Below, piece after piece: positions 1 to 8,857 of a stretch of 52,837 nucleotides of DNA (positions are counted from its first letter, which is position 1; each line of letters starts with the position of its first letter). The stretch is from positions 1 to 52,837 of the forward strand of contig DUSN01000057.1 of the NCBI GenBank assembly GCA_012842605.1. The letters run 5' to 3'. A model generated the notes under the pieces. It was not told where the DNA came from. It searched no databases and was given only the letters and a program-made list of their open reading frames with translations. The DNA is from Clostridiales bacterium. Its GTDB lineage: Bacteria; Bacillota; Clostridia; Caldicoprobacterales; DTU083. A program made the translations under genes and the position numbers.

Positions 1-1382
1 AAGAGGTATACCTGCCCTTCGACCTTGTACATCTGCCTTTTATCCAAAGCGGAGAGAGCATGGAGCTGACGCCGGTGCACATACAGGCTTATCGGGGGGA
101 CTGGAAGAAAGGCGTAGATATATACAGAAAACAGCGCGACAACCTATGGCAATGGGGCAAACCCCGCACACCTCAATGGGCAAGGCAGCCTCACAGCTGG
201 CTGCAGCTGCATATTAATTCACCGGAAGATGAATTAAGAATGCGATTTACTGAGCTTCCGAAGGTAGCAGAAGAATGCAGGAAATACGGCATTTCGGCTA
301 TTCAGCTTGTTGGCTGGAATAAAGGAGGACAGGATCAGGGCAATCCTTCTCATGATCCTGATCCCCGCCTGGGAACCTTTGATGAGCTGAAGGAAGCAAT
401 AGCAAAGTGTCATGAAATAGGTGTAAAGATCATCCTTTTCTGCAAATTTACCTGGGCGGATACTGCAACAGAATGGTTTAAAAATGAACTATATAAATAT
501 GCTGCAAAAGATCTGAACGGTAATTATTATCACCACGGCGGTTATCAGTACCAGACAATGACACAGCTGGCTGATGCAAATACCAAACGTTTTGTATCAA
601 TGTGCACATTGTCTGAAGACTTGAGAAAAATATATCTTGAAGAATTTAAAAAGGTAGTAGATCTTGGAGCAGCAGGCGTGCTGATAGATGAATCACAGCA
701 TCATGGAAGTGCCATCTTCTGTTTCGATGAGAGTCATGGCCACCGGAAAGGTGAATATATATATTCCATGGACAATCAGCTGATTAAGGAGTTCAGGGAA
801 ATTGCGCCCGATGATTTTCTGTTTTGTGGAGAATGCAGCTATGATATGCAATTCCAGCAGTATGATTTGAGTTATTTCCGTGTCGGCAGCCGTGATGCCA
901 TTCCCCTTAAGCGTTATACAAGGCCTCAGAATACACCATTGTATATGATAGCAGTAATCGGCTTTGATGATAGGGAAGTATTGAACAAGTGCCTGATGAA
1001 CAACTATGTAGTAAGCTATGAGCCTTATTTCTTTAAAGGAAAGCCGTCAGATTTCCCGTTGACAATGGAATATGGCATGCAGATGCAGCAGCTGCGCGAA
1101 GAAACAAGTGAATATACATGGTATGGTGAGTTCCTGGAAAAAGACGGAGCCAGGGTCTATGATTTAAATGGTGAACCATATGAGTATTATTCAGTTTTCA
1201 AATCTTCAGAAGGCAGCCTGGCAGTTGTTATTACAAACTATGATCAAAGGGATTCGCTGACTGTATCTGTAAAGCTGGATAATGGTGAAGTAAGCAAATG
1301 GAAGGCTGTGGGGGGCAAGTGGATGACAGATTCACACATTACTGTTCCTCCAAGGACAGCTGTAGTTGCAGTACAAAAATAG
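1..1382 (+). CDS. DUF6259-like TIM-barrel glycoside hydrolase, 5' end outside window
   Basis: The reading frame is open from the window edge (codons run from base 3 with no stop), so the ATG at base 60 is probably internal and the N-terminus is missing. The visible part looks like a TIM-barrel carbohydrate-active enzyme of the DUF6259 type. It has a barrel strand with GISAIQLVGWNKGG, a long block rich in His, Tyr and Trp, and acidic strand ends GVLIDESQHH and FLFCGECSYD that are candidate catalytic carboxylates. The C-terminal 80 residues read as a beta-sandwich with SLAVVITNYDQRDSLTV, as in retaining glycosidases. No signal peptide can be judged. Substrate is unknown. I infer the family from overall pattern only; catalytic activity is not shown. 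Confidence 0.7.
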   Translation, partial: EVYLPFDLVHLPFIQSGESMELTPVHIQAYRGDWKKGVDIYRKQRDNLWQWGKPRTPQWARQPHSWLQLHINSPEDELRMRFTELPKVAEECRKYGISAIQLVGWNKGGQDQGNPSHDPDPRLGTFDELKEAIAKCHEIGVKIILFCKFTWADTATEWFKNELYKYAAKDLNGNYYHHGGYQYQTMTQLADANTKRFVSMCTLSEDLRKIYLEEFKKVVDLGAAGVLIDESQHHGSAIFCFDESHGHRKGEYIYSMDNQLIKEFREIAPDDFLFCGECSYDMQFQQYDLSYFRVGSRDAIPLKRYTRPQNTPLYMIAVIGFDDREVLNKCLMNNYVVSYEPYFFKGKPSDFPLTMEYGMQMQQLREETSEYTWYGEFLEKDGARVYDLNGEPYEYYSVFKSSEGSLAVVITNYDQRDSLTVSVKLDNGEVSKWKAVGGKWMTDSHITVPPRTAVVAVQK

Positions 1383-1499
1383 GATATTTTAAGAAAAATA
1401 AATGGAATATTATCCAATATAATGCATGCGAATTACGGGAATGAAAAACAATATATCAGACAATACTAACACCATCACAAACCTGAGGAGGACAACGGA

Positions 1500-1817
1500 A
1501 TGTGGTGGGATCAATGGAATAATTTTGGGTCTAGACCTTATTTCCCGTTTTTAGTCGGCCTGACTGATGATCAGGGCAATTTAAAAGAGGATAATGATTT
1601 TTACCATGTTTATGTAAATGGGGATTACGTCGGAGACAAGGTAATAATTGCCCAGGGTGACAGCGGACCAGATTCTGTGCAGGAGTTCTTAAGATCCAGG
1701 GGTTTTGAAAATTATAATATGCATTTGGAAGGTAACAGAATAAATATATATGCTGACGGGGATGAAGAAGCAGAACAGATCAAGAAGCATTTGTCGGTTT
1801 ATTTAAGCATAAGATAA
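1500..1817 (+). CDS. Hypothetical protein, 105 aa, acidic and aromatic-rich
   Basis: I do not recognise this protein. It starts at an ATG preceded by a clear GAGGAGG site about 9 nt upstream, which supports translation. The N-terminus MWWDQWNNFGSRPYF is rich in Trp, Phe and Asn, followed by a soluble, acidic, probably alpha/beta body (FYHVYVNGDYVGDKVIIAQ, then NRINIYADGDEEAEQIKKHL). There is no signal peptide, transmembrane segment or cysteine. It stands alone, 117 nt after the hydrolase and followed by a weak terminator-like hairpin. No function is proposed. Confidence 0.7.
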   Translation: MWWDQWNNFGSRPYFPFLVGLTDDQGNLKEDNDFYHVYVNGDYVGDKVIIAQGDSGPDSVQEFLRSRGFENYNMHLEGNRINIYADGDEEAEQIKKHLSVYLSIR

Positions 1818-1852
1818 AGATAAAATACATTATCGTATATATATTTTATAAG

Positions 1853-1877
1853 CTGCAGGTATGTCTGCAGTTTTTTT
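1853..1877 (+). terminator. Probable Rho-independent terminator
   Basis: CTGCAG, six-base loop, CTGCAG, followed directly by seven T. The stem is only 6 bp, so it may be weak. It separates the 105-aa gene from the moxR unit. Confidence 0.5.
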
Positions 1878-2016
1878 ATATGTATTGCACGGTACTGCAG
1901 GCTAGTACGGCAAATTTGCTGCAATATTTCAAATCATCTGCGGGGAGGAATGGATGAAACAATGTAGAATAGAGTAAGAAGAGCAAGTTAAATAATTTAA
2001 TAAAGGAGCTCAGTAA

Positions 2017-2991
2017 ATGAATTTTGAGGGAATAAGAATACTATGCGAAAGGCTTAAGGCCAATGTTCAGAAAGTCATTGTTGGAAAGGGAGAGGTAATT
2101 GATCAGCTGATGATAGCCTTGATTGCGTCGGGGCATGTCCTGCTGGAGGATGTACCCGGCATGGGCAAAACACTTCTGGCTAAATCTATAGCCCGGTCGC
2201 TTGACCTGGAATTTAAAAGGATTCAATTTACTCCGGATTTGCTGCCTACAGACATCAGCGGCTTAAACTACTTCAACCAAAAAGCAGGGGAATTTGTATT
2301 CCGTCCCGGTCCTATATTTTGCAATATTCTGCTGGCAGATGAGATAAATCGTGCCACTCCCAGAACTCAGTCCAGTCTCCTGGAATGTATGGAAGAGAGA
2401 CAGGTTACCATTGATGGTGAAACCCGTCCTTTAGATAGACCCTTTATGGTTATTGCCACTCAAAACCCTGTTGAAATACAGGGCACATTTCCGCTTCCGG
2501 AAGCCCAGCTGGACAGGTTTCTGCTTAAGATTAAAATGGGTTACCCCGGCACCCAGGAAGGCGTGGAAATACTAAAACGCTTCAAAAGCAATCAGCCTCT
2601 GGAGGAGATATCAAAAGTTGCCTCCCGAAATGAGATACTGGAGGCACAGCGCAGTTATTCGGATACTCATGTCAGTGATGATGTATTGAAATATATGATG
2701 GACATTGTTGAAAAGACCAGAAAGCATCCTGACCTGATTTTAGGGGTAAGTCCCCGCGGTAGTCAGGCTCTCCTGAAATGTGTTCAGGTTCATGCCATCC
2801 TTAAAGGCCGCAGCTATGTTGCACCGGATGATGTAAAGGCAATGGTAAAACCTGTATTGGCCCATCGTATTATTCTTAAGAATACATCCCGCCTGAAGGA
2901 AAATTACAATGAGCAAATTCTTGACCAAATCGTAAGGGAAACTCCCGTTCCGGCCGAGGATAATCTTACTAAAAAAGGAATGGAATTATAA
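2017..2991 (+). CDS. MoxR-family AAA+ ATPase
   Basis: A 324-aa MoxR-type AAA+ ATPase, normal length for the family. The Walker A motif DVPGMGKT is at residues 45-52, Walker B ILLADE at 104-109, sensor-1 ATQNP at 147-151, with a C-terminal lid domain. MoxR proteins act as chaperone-like ATPases, often for a partner encoded next door. Here the next gene is a DUF58 protein and the third a membrane protein with DUF4129, the classic trio. The stop TAA shares its last base with the ATG of the DUF58 gene, so the genes are translationally coupled. An AAAGGAG site precedes the ATG. The target in this organism is unknown. Confidence 0.93.
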   Translation: MNFEGIRILCERLKANVQKVIVGKGEVIDQLMIALIASGHVLLEDVPGMGKTLLAKSIARSLDLEFKRIQFTPDLLPTDISGLNYFNQKAGEFVFRPGPIFCNILLADEINRATPRTQSSLLECMEERQVTIDGETRPLDRPFMVIATQNPVEIQGTFPLPEAQLDRFLLKIKMGYPGTQEGVEILKRFKSNQPLEEISKVASRNEILEAQRSYSDTHVSDDVLKYMMDIVEKTRKHPDLILGVSPRGSQALLKCVQVHAILKGRSYVAPDDVKAMVKPVLAHRIILKNTSRLKENYNEQILDQIVRETPVPAEDNLTKKGMEL

Positions 2992-4166
2992 TGTCCTTAT
3001 CATGGTTTATTTTTATTACAACACTGCTCATCATCATACAAGCGTTAATTTATAAAAAATGGGGTCTCTCCCAAATAACATATACCCGTACATTCAATAC
3101 ACCGGCAGTGTTCGAAGGGGAAGAGGCAGAGATGGTTGAACGCATTCAAAATAAAAAGATCCTGCCTATTCCATGGCTTCGAGTGGAATCAAAAATGAAT
3201 CCCAACCTTAAGTTTTACCAGCAGTCTGACCTGGCTATCAAACATGATGAATTTCATAAAAGCTTTTTCAGCCTGATGCCGTTTACCGGGATTACCAGGC
3301 GGCATAGGATTCTTTGCCTTAAAAGGGGATGCTACCGCCTTTCTACAGCTGCGATGACTTGCGGTGATGCCTTTGGTGTGCAGGAATTTTATAAGGATTT
3401 TCATGTAGATGCAGAACTTTTAGTATATCCCAGGCTGGTTTCATTACAGGACATTCCTTTTCCTTCTCATAGCTGGATGGGGGACATTACTGTAAGAAGA
3501 TGGATTTTAGAGGACCCATTCATAAGATCGGGCGTCAGAGAATATCAATACGGCGATCCTTTGAACAGAATTAACTGGAAGGCTTCGGCACGGACCGGAG
3601 AGTTTAAGGTATTCAACATGGATCATACGGCAGACCCGCGGATTATGATAATGTTAAATGTAGACCTCAGCGAAACCATGTGGGATGCAGTAACGGATCA
3701 GGAGCTTATTGAAAGGGGCATTTCCTATAGTGCTACAATTGTTCAAAATGCCATAGAGAATGGTATTCCGGTTGGTTTTGGAAGCAATGCTTACCAGATT
3801 GACAATAAGGGACAGCCTATACGGATTGAACCGCAGCCTGGCAGGGAGCAGTTAACCTATATTTTTGAGGTTCTCGCCAAAATGGTGGTAGCCAGAAGCT
3901 GTACCTTTTTTACATTCCTGGAAGAAGAGCTGGACAGGGATGCAAGTCCGATGGATATTCTCCTGCTGACTCCTTTTGTGGGAGACAGAATGAAAGATCA
4001 GATCAATAAACTCAAAATGAAAGGGCATTCAGTAGATATTATTTTACTGGAGCCTCAGGAGGAAGAACTGAAGGAAGAAAGCGAAGCGTTGAGAGAAGAT
4101 GCGGGTTATGATGAATATGCTGCATATAAAGACAGTCCTATAGAAAGAGGGGTGGAGACCATATGA
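2991..4166 (+). CDS. DUF58 domain-containing protein
   Basis: A 391-aa protein with an N-terminal hydrophobic segment (residues 2-18, FIFITTLLIIIQALI), a beta-rich middle and a DUF58 core around residues 180-230. The family hallmark is clear: SGVREYQYGDPLNRINWKAS, followed by a von Willebrand A-like segment (IMIMLNVDLSETMW). DUF58 proteins normally pair with MoxR ATPases. It overlaps the upstream moxR-like gene by one base and the downstream gene by four (ATGA), which indicates one operon. It is probably membrane-anchored with its soluble domain facing the cytoplasm; this is inferred. Confidence 0.92.
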   Translation: MSLSWFIFITTLLIIIQALIYKKWGLSQITYTRTFNTPAVFEGEEAEMVERIQNKKILPIPWLRVESKMNPNLKFYQQSDLAIKHDEFHKSFFSLMPFTGITRRHRILCLKRGCYRLSTAAMTCGDAFGVQEFYKDFHVDAELLVYPRLVSLQDIPFPSHSWMGDITVRRWILEDPFIRSGVREYQYGDPLNRINWKASARTGEFKVFNMDHTADPRIMIMLNVDLSETMWDAVTDQELIERGISYSATIVQNAIENGIPVGFGSNAYQIDNKGQPIRIEPQPGREQLTYIFEVLAKMVVARSCTFFTFLEEELDRDASPMDILLLTPFVGDRMKDQINKLKMKGHSVDIILLEPQEEELKEESEALREDAGYDEYAAYKDSPIERGVETI

Positions 4167-5491
4167 AAAGGAAGCTTCTATCCCTGCTGACTGTCATTGC
4201 GGGCATTTGGTCGGATACATGGCTTTTGTTCCCTGCTTTACTGTCTGTTTATTTATGGGTTTTCAAGTCTATGCCTCTATATGAGTTTGGCAGTGCTGTT
4301 ATCAGTGCTTATTTAGCCGGAGGGCTGTTTCGTCTGGCATTAATCCGTAAAAACAGGATTTTGTCCATTTTTCTTTCCATAATTGCAAGTTTTGTAATAC
4401 CCAGGTTATTTAAAATCAATTTAGACACTGGTTTGCTGCTTGCATTATTTTGCCTTTTAGCAGCTTGCAGAGGGATCTTTGTTGCTGAACGCCCTTTTCG
4501 GTTTTCTTTTCCCAGGATTTATTGCTATGTTTCACTTTTAATGTATTTTTTTATCTATCCGCTCTACGGGAGATTAATAGCCGTGCAGGAATATCAAAGG
4601 TTAATTCTGGCAGCAGGGCTTATTGCAGTACCATCAATATTTTTCATGATTAACTCAGAAATGCTGGTGCTGGCATCCAGAGAAGAACTCGAGCATTCCT
4701 CTTCAATGCCTGTTGTCAGAAGAAATAACCGTGTCCTGGTAATTCTGACTATATTAATTGGTTTGATCATTGCAGGATACAATGAACTTAAAAACGCAGC
4801 CCTGAGATTTCTTGCTTCAGCTGCTGCATTTATCGGGTATATAATTAATAAAATATTGCAGTTCTTATATTCGCCGTCTGAAGGCGGTGAAGCGCCCCAG
4901 GGAGGTCAGATGCCTGAACTGCCTCCGGGAGAAGCAAGGCCGACGTCTCCCTTCTGGGATATGGTAATAGAGATATTGGCATATATTATTCTGGCAGTAC
5001 TGGCAGTATTCATAATAATTTTTCTGGCAAGGCAGCTTGCTAAATTATGGCATCGTATGGTTGAACTGCTTAAGAAGCTGATGGAAGAAGGCCGGTGGAC
5101 TTCCGAAGCCTACGGTTACAGCGATGAAAAAGAAAGCCTTGTTGACTGGCAGGCTATCAGGAATAACTATATTGACAGTTTTAAGAACTGGCTGGAACGT
5201 ATTCGTAAAAGCGAGCCTAAGTGGAGCCAGTTAACCGATAACAGGCAAAGAGTGAGATATCTATACAGGCATTTGCTTATAAAAGCCATTTCTGCGGGAT
5301 ATTCGCTAATCCCATGGCGGACGCCGAGTGAAACCATCCGTAACTTGACTGAACAGGGCATGCTGAGCAAGGAAGCAAGTCCGATACTGGAGGACTTGTA
5401 TGGCAGGGCACGCTATGGCAATGAGCTGATATTGGATGCTGAAGTGGAAATGCTTAGAAAGCACCTGCAGGAAAAAACTAAGGAAGGATGA
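4163..5491 (+). CDS. TgpA-like membrane protein with C-terminal DUF4129
   Basis: A 442-aa multi-pass membrane protein. Several hydrophobic segments lie in residues 5-170, another at about 190-235, and one at about 270-295, with a Pro/Gly-rich loop (GGEAPQGGQMPELPPGEARP) between the last two. The final 110 residues (WQAIRNNYIDSFKNWLERI to the end) resemble the DUF4129 tail of TgpA-type transglutaminase-like proteins. I see no transglutaminase core with a Cys-His-Asp triad between the membrane part and the tail, so this may be a shortened, non-catalytic version. It is the last gene of the moxR-DUF58 unit, with ATGA overlap. It converges on the CDF transporter gene 20 nt away. Confidence 0.8.
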   Translation: MKRKLLSLLTVIAGIWSDTWLLFPALLSVYLWVFKSMPLYEFGSAVISAYLAGGLFRLALIRKNRILSIFLSIIASFVIPRLFKINLDTGLLLALFCLLAACRGIFVAERPFRFSFPRIYCYVSLLMYFFIYPLYGRLIAVQEYQRLILAAGLIAVPSIFFMINSEMLVLASREELEHSSSMPVVRRNNRVLVILTILIGLIIAGYNELKNAALRFLASAAAFIGYIINKILQFLYSPSEGGEAPQGGQMPELPPGEARPTSPFWDMVIEILAYIILAVLAVFIIIFLARQLAKLWHRMVELLKKLMEEGRWTSEAYGYSDEKESLVDWQAIRNNYIDSFKNWLERIRKSEPKWSQLTDNRQRVRYLYRHLLIKAISAGYSLIPWRTPSETIRNLTEQGMLSKEASPILEDLYGRARYGNELILDAEVEMLRKHLQEKTKEG

Positions 5492-5511
5492 AATTAAGAC
5501 ATTTCCACTCT

Positions 5512-6456
5512 TCAGTTGTGGTTTTCCGTATGGATATGCGCATTGCTGTCTTCATATGGTTCTATATGAGCTGTTACCTGTGCGTTCTGAGTAATATCTT
5601 CTCTAATTTTGTCCTCAATGCAGTGAACCAGGTGATGGGACTGTTCTATATTTAAATCCGGCTTGGTCATTATATGCATATCTATAAAGAGTGCATTTTT
5701 ATCACCTCGGCTGCGGATGGAGTGAGTATCCATTACGTCATCGAAACTCATGGCAATGGATTTAATATGATCCACATCAATAGCTGCCTTGTCAACCAGG
5801 ATATCCCTGTTGATTTTGAATATCTCATAGCCTGCATGGAGTATAAAACCTGCAACTACCAGTGAGGCAGCAGCATCCACAAAGGAAGGCAGGCCTAGTT
5901 TGATTGCCCCAAGGGTTATTAAAACACCCAATGATATAAAGATGTCACTGCGGGTATGCATTGAATCGGAAATAAGGATGGAGCTGTCAAGCTCCTTTCC
6001 TTTTTTATATTCCAATATGCTAACCAGGATATTCACAAGAAGTGTTCCCAACAGAACAATAAGGCTTTCCATGGTAATATCCGGAGTTATTGGGCTGATA
6101 AACTTTCTTACAGCTTCAATAATAATATTTCCGCTCAGCAGAAACAGCAAACCTGATATGAAAAGCCCGGACAAGGTTTCAAACTTGCCGTGGCCATATG
6201 GGTGATCAGTATCAACAGGTTTAGAAGCCAGGCGGATTCCAATCAGGCCTATGATGTTGGATGAACCATCGGTCAGTGAGTGGAATCCGTCTGCAGTCAT
6301 ACTGCTGCTTTTAATTATGCTGCCGACTGCAATTTTAACAGCAGCAACTGCTATGTTTATCAAAAGAATTATCCACAGTATCCGTCTGACCCTGCAATAA
6401 TTATCATTTATCTTTTTTCTTGTATTGTTCTTTGCTAATAAACGCAGCTGTAACAC
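5512..6456 (-). CDS. Cation diffusion facilitator (zinc-type CDF transporter)
   Basis: A CDF-family exporter of divalent metal with about six membrane helices and a C-terminal cytoplasmic domain. The metal site is visible: HSLTD in helix 2 and HTRSD in helix 5, an HxxxD/HxxxD pair typical of zinc-type CDFs; manganese types usually carry DxxxD. DHPYGHGKFE follows helix 2 as expected. I chose the GTG at 6456. The GTG nine bases upstream (6465) would lie inside the only ribosome site (AGAGGTG), while the chosen one sits six bases after it. The protein ends in His-rich AHIHTENHN, which could bind metal. A near-perfect 20-bp palindrome lies about 120 nt upstream. Confidence 0.9.
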   Translation of the reverse strand: MLQLRLLAKNNTRKKINDNYCRVRRILWIILLINIAVAAVKIAVGSIIKSSSMTADGFHSLTDGSSNIIGLIGIRLASKPVDTDHPYGHGKFETLSGLFISGLLFLLSGNIIIEAVRKFISPITPDITMESLIVLLGTLLVNILVSILEYKKGKELDSSILISDSMHTRSDIFISLGVLITLGAIKLGLPSFVDAAASLVVAGFILHAGYEIFKINRDILVDKAAIDVDHIKSIAMSFDDVMDTHSIRSRGDKNALFIDMHIMTKPDLNIEQSHHLVHCIEDKIREDITQNAQVTAHIEPYEDSNAHIHTENHN

Positions 6457-6573
6457 ATAATGCACCTCTTATCAATTAATAATGATTAGCTTAAATAATA
6501 TACCAGCATCATTTAAAAAGCAATTAATTTTTCAATACAGTTTGTATATTTTTTAAAACGCTGATATGAAATA

Positions 6574-6593
6574 TCATTATCAATTGAGAATGA
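6574..6593. promoter_or_regulatory. 20-bp near-perfect inverted repeat, candidate operator
   Basis: TCATTATCAATTGAGAATGA is a palindrome with one mismatched pair. It sits in the 320-nt divergent region between the CDF transporter gene and glnA. The half-site ATTATC/GAGAAT resembles Fur-type hexamers, but they are arranged differently from the classical Fur box. The rest of this region is AT-rich, with the glnA promoter as the only other recognisable element. Confidence 0.4.
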
Positions 6594-6636
6594 ATATGAT
6601 TTCTTTCTGCCTTATAAAGAAACGGAATTTGTTTTA

Positions 6637-6664
6637 TTGCAATTCAGACAATTGATGATATAAT
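6637..6664 (+). promoter_or_regulatory. Probable sigma-A promoter of glnA
   Basis: TTGCAA, 16-nt spacer, TATAAT. The -10 is perfect and the -35 matches four of six. It would give a 5' leader of roughly 110 nt before glnA, in which I see no recognisable riboswitch. Confidence 0.5.
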
Positions 6665-6784
6665 ATAGTTCAATAAACGTCAAAATTAAATAGCATACAT
6701 TGTTTCAAACCTGATAGTGAGTACCGGGATTATATATGCAGAAAAAATCATAGGGGATACAATTTTTTTACAGGAGCGTGTTAT

Positions 6785-8116
6785 ATGACAAAGTATACCA
6801 AAGAAGACATTGTTCGAATTTGCAGGAATGAGCAGGTTCAGTTCATCCGCCTGCAGTTTACCGATATTTTCGGTACATTAAAGAATGTTGCTGTTACGGT
6901 AAAGCAATTGGAAAAGGCTCTGGAAAATGAGATCATGTTTGACGGATCTTCCATAGAAGGTTTTGTACGTATAGAAGAGTCGGATATGATTATATGTCCT
7001 GATCCGAACACATTCGTGATATACCCCTGGACTAGTTCACAGGAACGTGTTGCGCGGTTGATATGCGATGTTCACAATGCTGACGGCACTCCGTTTGAAG
7101 GATGTCCGCGAAATACATTAAAGCGCGTGCTTAAGGAAGCTGCAGACATGGGCTATACCATGCAGGTAGGCCCGGAGGCTGAGTTTTTTCTCTTCCACGT
7201 TGATTCAGAAGGCAAGTCAACTGTGACAACGCATGACAATGCCAGCTATTTTGATTTAGCTCCTGTAGACAAGGGAGAGCTTGCCAGAAGGGATATGTGT
7301 CTTACACTGGAGGCAATGGGGTTTGAAATAGAAGCCTCCCATCACGAAGTTGCACCGGGGCAGCATGAAATAGATTTTAAGTATGACGATGCCCTGACAA
7401 CTGCTGATAATATAATGACATTTAAGATGGTGGTCAGGTTTATTGCTATGAAACATGGGCTGCATGCTACTTTCATGCCCAAGCCAATATACGGCACAGC
7501 CGGTTCTGGCATGCACCTGAATCAATCCTTGTTTAAAAACGGGAAAAATGTCTTCTATGATCCAAATGGTCCCATACAGTTAAGTCAGGAAGCATATTAT
7601 TATATGGGCGGGTTATTAAAACATGCACCGGCTATTACGGCTATTACCAATCCGCTTGTAAATTCCTACAAAAGACTGGTAGCAGGCTATGAAGCACCTG
7701 TATACATTGCCTGGTCTGCACAAAACCGCAGCCCGCTTATACGGATTCCGAGCAAAAGAGGAACTGCCACCAGGCTGGAATTCAGGAGTCCTGATCCGTC
7801 CTGCAACCCCTACCTGGCACTGGCAGTAACACTTAAAGCCGGACTTGACGGAATACGCAACAAGATAGCACCTCCGCCGCCGGTCAACAGGAATATTTAT
7901 GATATGACGGAAAGTGAACGGGAGAAGGAATGCATCTGCTGCCTGCCCGGAAGTTTGTATGAAGCAATAGAAGCATTACAAAATGATAAACTTATTCGTG
8001 AAACTCTCAGCGAGCATTCCTACAGCCGCTATGTAGAAGCCAAACTGATTGAGTGGAATGAGTATAAAATGCAGGTTACTCAATGGGAGATAGACAGGTA
8101 TTTGAATAAATTTTAG
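6785..8116 (+). CDS. glnA: Glutamine synthetase type I
   Basis: Makes glutamine from glutamate, ammonia and ATP as a cytosolic dodecamer. The 443-aa length fits the GSI-alpha form of Firmicutes. Visible signatures are FDGSSIEGF (residues 52-60), the ammonia/glutamate-site segment [26 protein letters not shown], and [14 protein letters not shown]. The region matching the adenylylation loop of GSI-beta enzymes reads [11 protein letters not shown] and lacks the NLY-DLPPEE form, so control by adenylylation is unlikely; feedback and GlnR-type control are usual for this class. An AGGAG site lies 8 nt before the ATG. The next gene starts 12 nt downstream and encodes a gamma-glutamyl amidotransferase-like hydrolase. 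Confidence 0.97.
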   Translation: MTKYTKEDIVRICRNEQVQFIRLQFTDIFGTLKNVAVTVKQLEKALENEIMFDGSSIEGFVRIEESDMIICPDPNTFVIYPWTSSQERVARLICDVHNADGTPFEGCPRNTLKRVLKEAADMGYTMQVGPEAEFFLFHVDSEGKSTVTTHDNASYFDLAPVDKGELARRDMCLTLEAMGFEIEASHHEVAPGQHEIDFKYDDALTTADNIMTFKMVVRFIAMKHGLHATFMPKPIYGTAGSGMHLNQSLFKNGKNVFYDPNGPIQLSQEAYYYMGGLLKHAPAITAITNPLVNSYKRLVAGYEAPVYIAWSAQNRSPLIRIPSKRGTATRLEFRSPDPSCNPYLALAVTLKAGLDGIRNKIAPPPPVNRNIYDMTESEREKECICCLPGSLYEAIEALQNDKLIRETLSEHSYSRYVEAKLIEWNEYKMQVTQWEIDRYLNKF

Positions 8117-8128
8117 GGAGTTGTATGC

Positions 8129-8857
8129 ATGAAACCCGTTATTGGTATCACTTGTGACTATGACTGGGAGAAGGAAACAATACAGCTGAAACCGGGTTAT
8201 GTACAAGGTGTATGCCGTGCAGGCGGCCTGCCTTATCTTATTCCGCCTGTTTCGGGTTATAATGCTTCAGATATTATTGGAAAGTTAGACGGCCTTTTGC
8301 TTACAGGCGGTCAGGATGTAGACCCGCGGTTTTTCGGGGAGCAGCCTCATCCTGCCATAGGACGCATTAATCCATATCGAGATGAGTTGGAGTTGTCATT
8401 GTGCAGGGAGGCAGCTGAGTCCGGGCTGCCTATATTTGGTATCTGCAGGGGTATTCAGCTTATAAATATTGCCATGGGCGGCGACATATTCCAGGACCTG
8501 GGTATGGCAAAGGGCGAACGGGAACTGATCTGCCACAGCCAAAATGCACCCAAATGGCATGGTGTTCATGAAGTAAAAATAAAAGAAGGAACAAAGCTGC
8601 ATAAAATATTAGGCACTGACCTTTTATATGCCAACAGCTTCCACCATCAGTCTGTCCGCCGGCCGGCCTGGCCCCTGGAAGCGGTGGCTCACACGCAGGA
8701 TGGAATAATTGAAGCAGTTGAGTCTGGTCAGCATATGTTTTTTATTGGAGTACAATGGCATCCGGAATGTATGCTGGAAGACCGGTATATGCAAAAACTG
8801 TTTGATGCATTTGTAAGTGCAGCAAAAAACTACAGGAAAACAGGAGGCTGTGGATGA
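8129..8857 (+). CDS. Gamma-glutamyl hydrolase / class I glutamine amidotransferase-like (peptidase C26, PuuD type)
   Basis: A 242-aa single-domain class I glutamine-amidotransferase fold of the C26/PuuD group, which cleave gamma-glutamyl amides such as gamma-glutamyl-GABA. The nucleophile is Cys106 in FGICRGIQLIN, with His211 and Glu213 in QWHPE completing the triad. The family motif LLLTGGQDVDP is at 57-66. It sits 12 nt after glnA and overlaps the next gene by four bases (ATGA), so the three are probably co-transcribed. The setting suggests turnover of a gamma-glutamyl compound linked to glutamine metabolism; the actual substrate is not known. Confidence 0.9.
   Translation: MKPVIGITCDYDWEKETIQLKPGYVQGVCRAGGLPYLIPPVSGYNASDIIGKLDGLLLTGGQDVDPRFFGEQPHPAIGRINPYRDELELSLCREAAESGLPIFGICRGIQLINIAMGGDIFQDLGMAKGERELICHSQNAPKWHGVHEVKIKEGTKLHKILGTDLLYANSFHHQSVRRPAWPLEAVAHTQDGIIEAVESGQHMFFIGVQWHPECMLEDRYMQKLFDAFVSAAKNYRKTGGCG

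Noticed and set aside
6665-6784. Glutamine riboswitch or similar in the glnA leader
   Set aside because: No conserved core seen; glnA-type aptamers are known from cyanobacteria.
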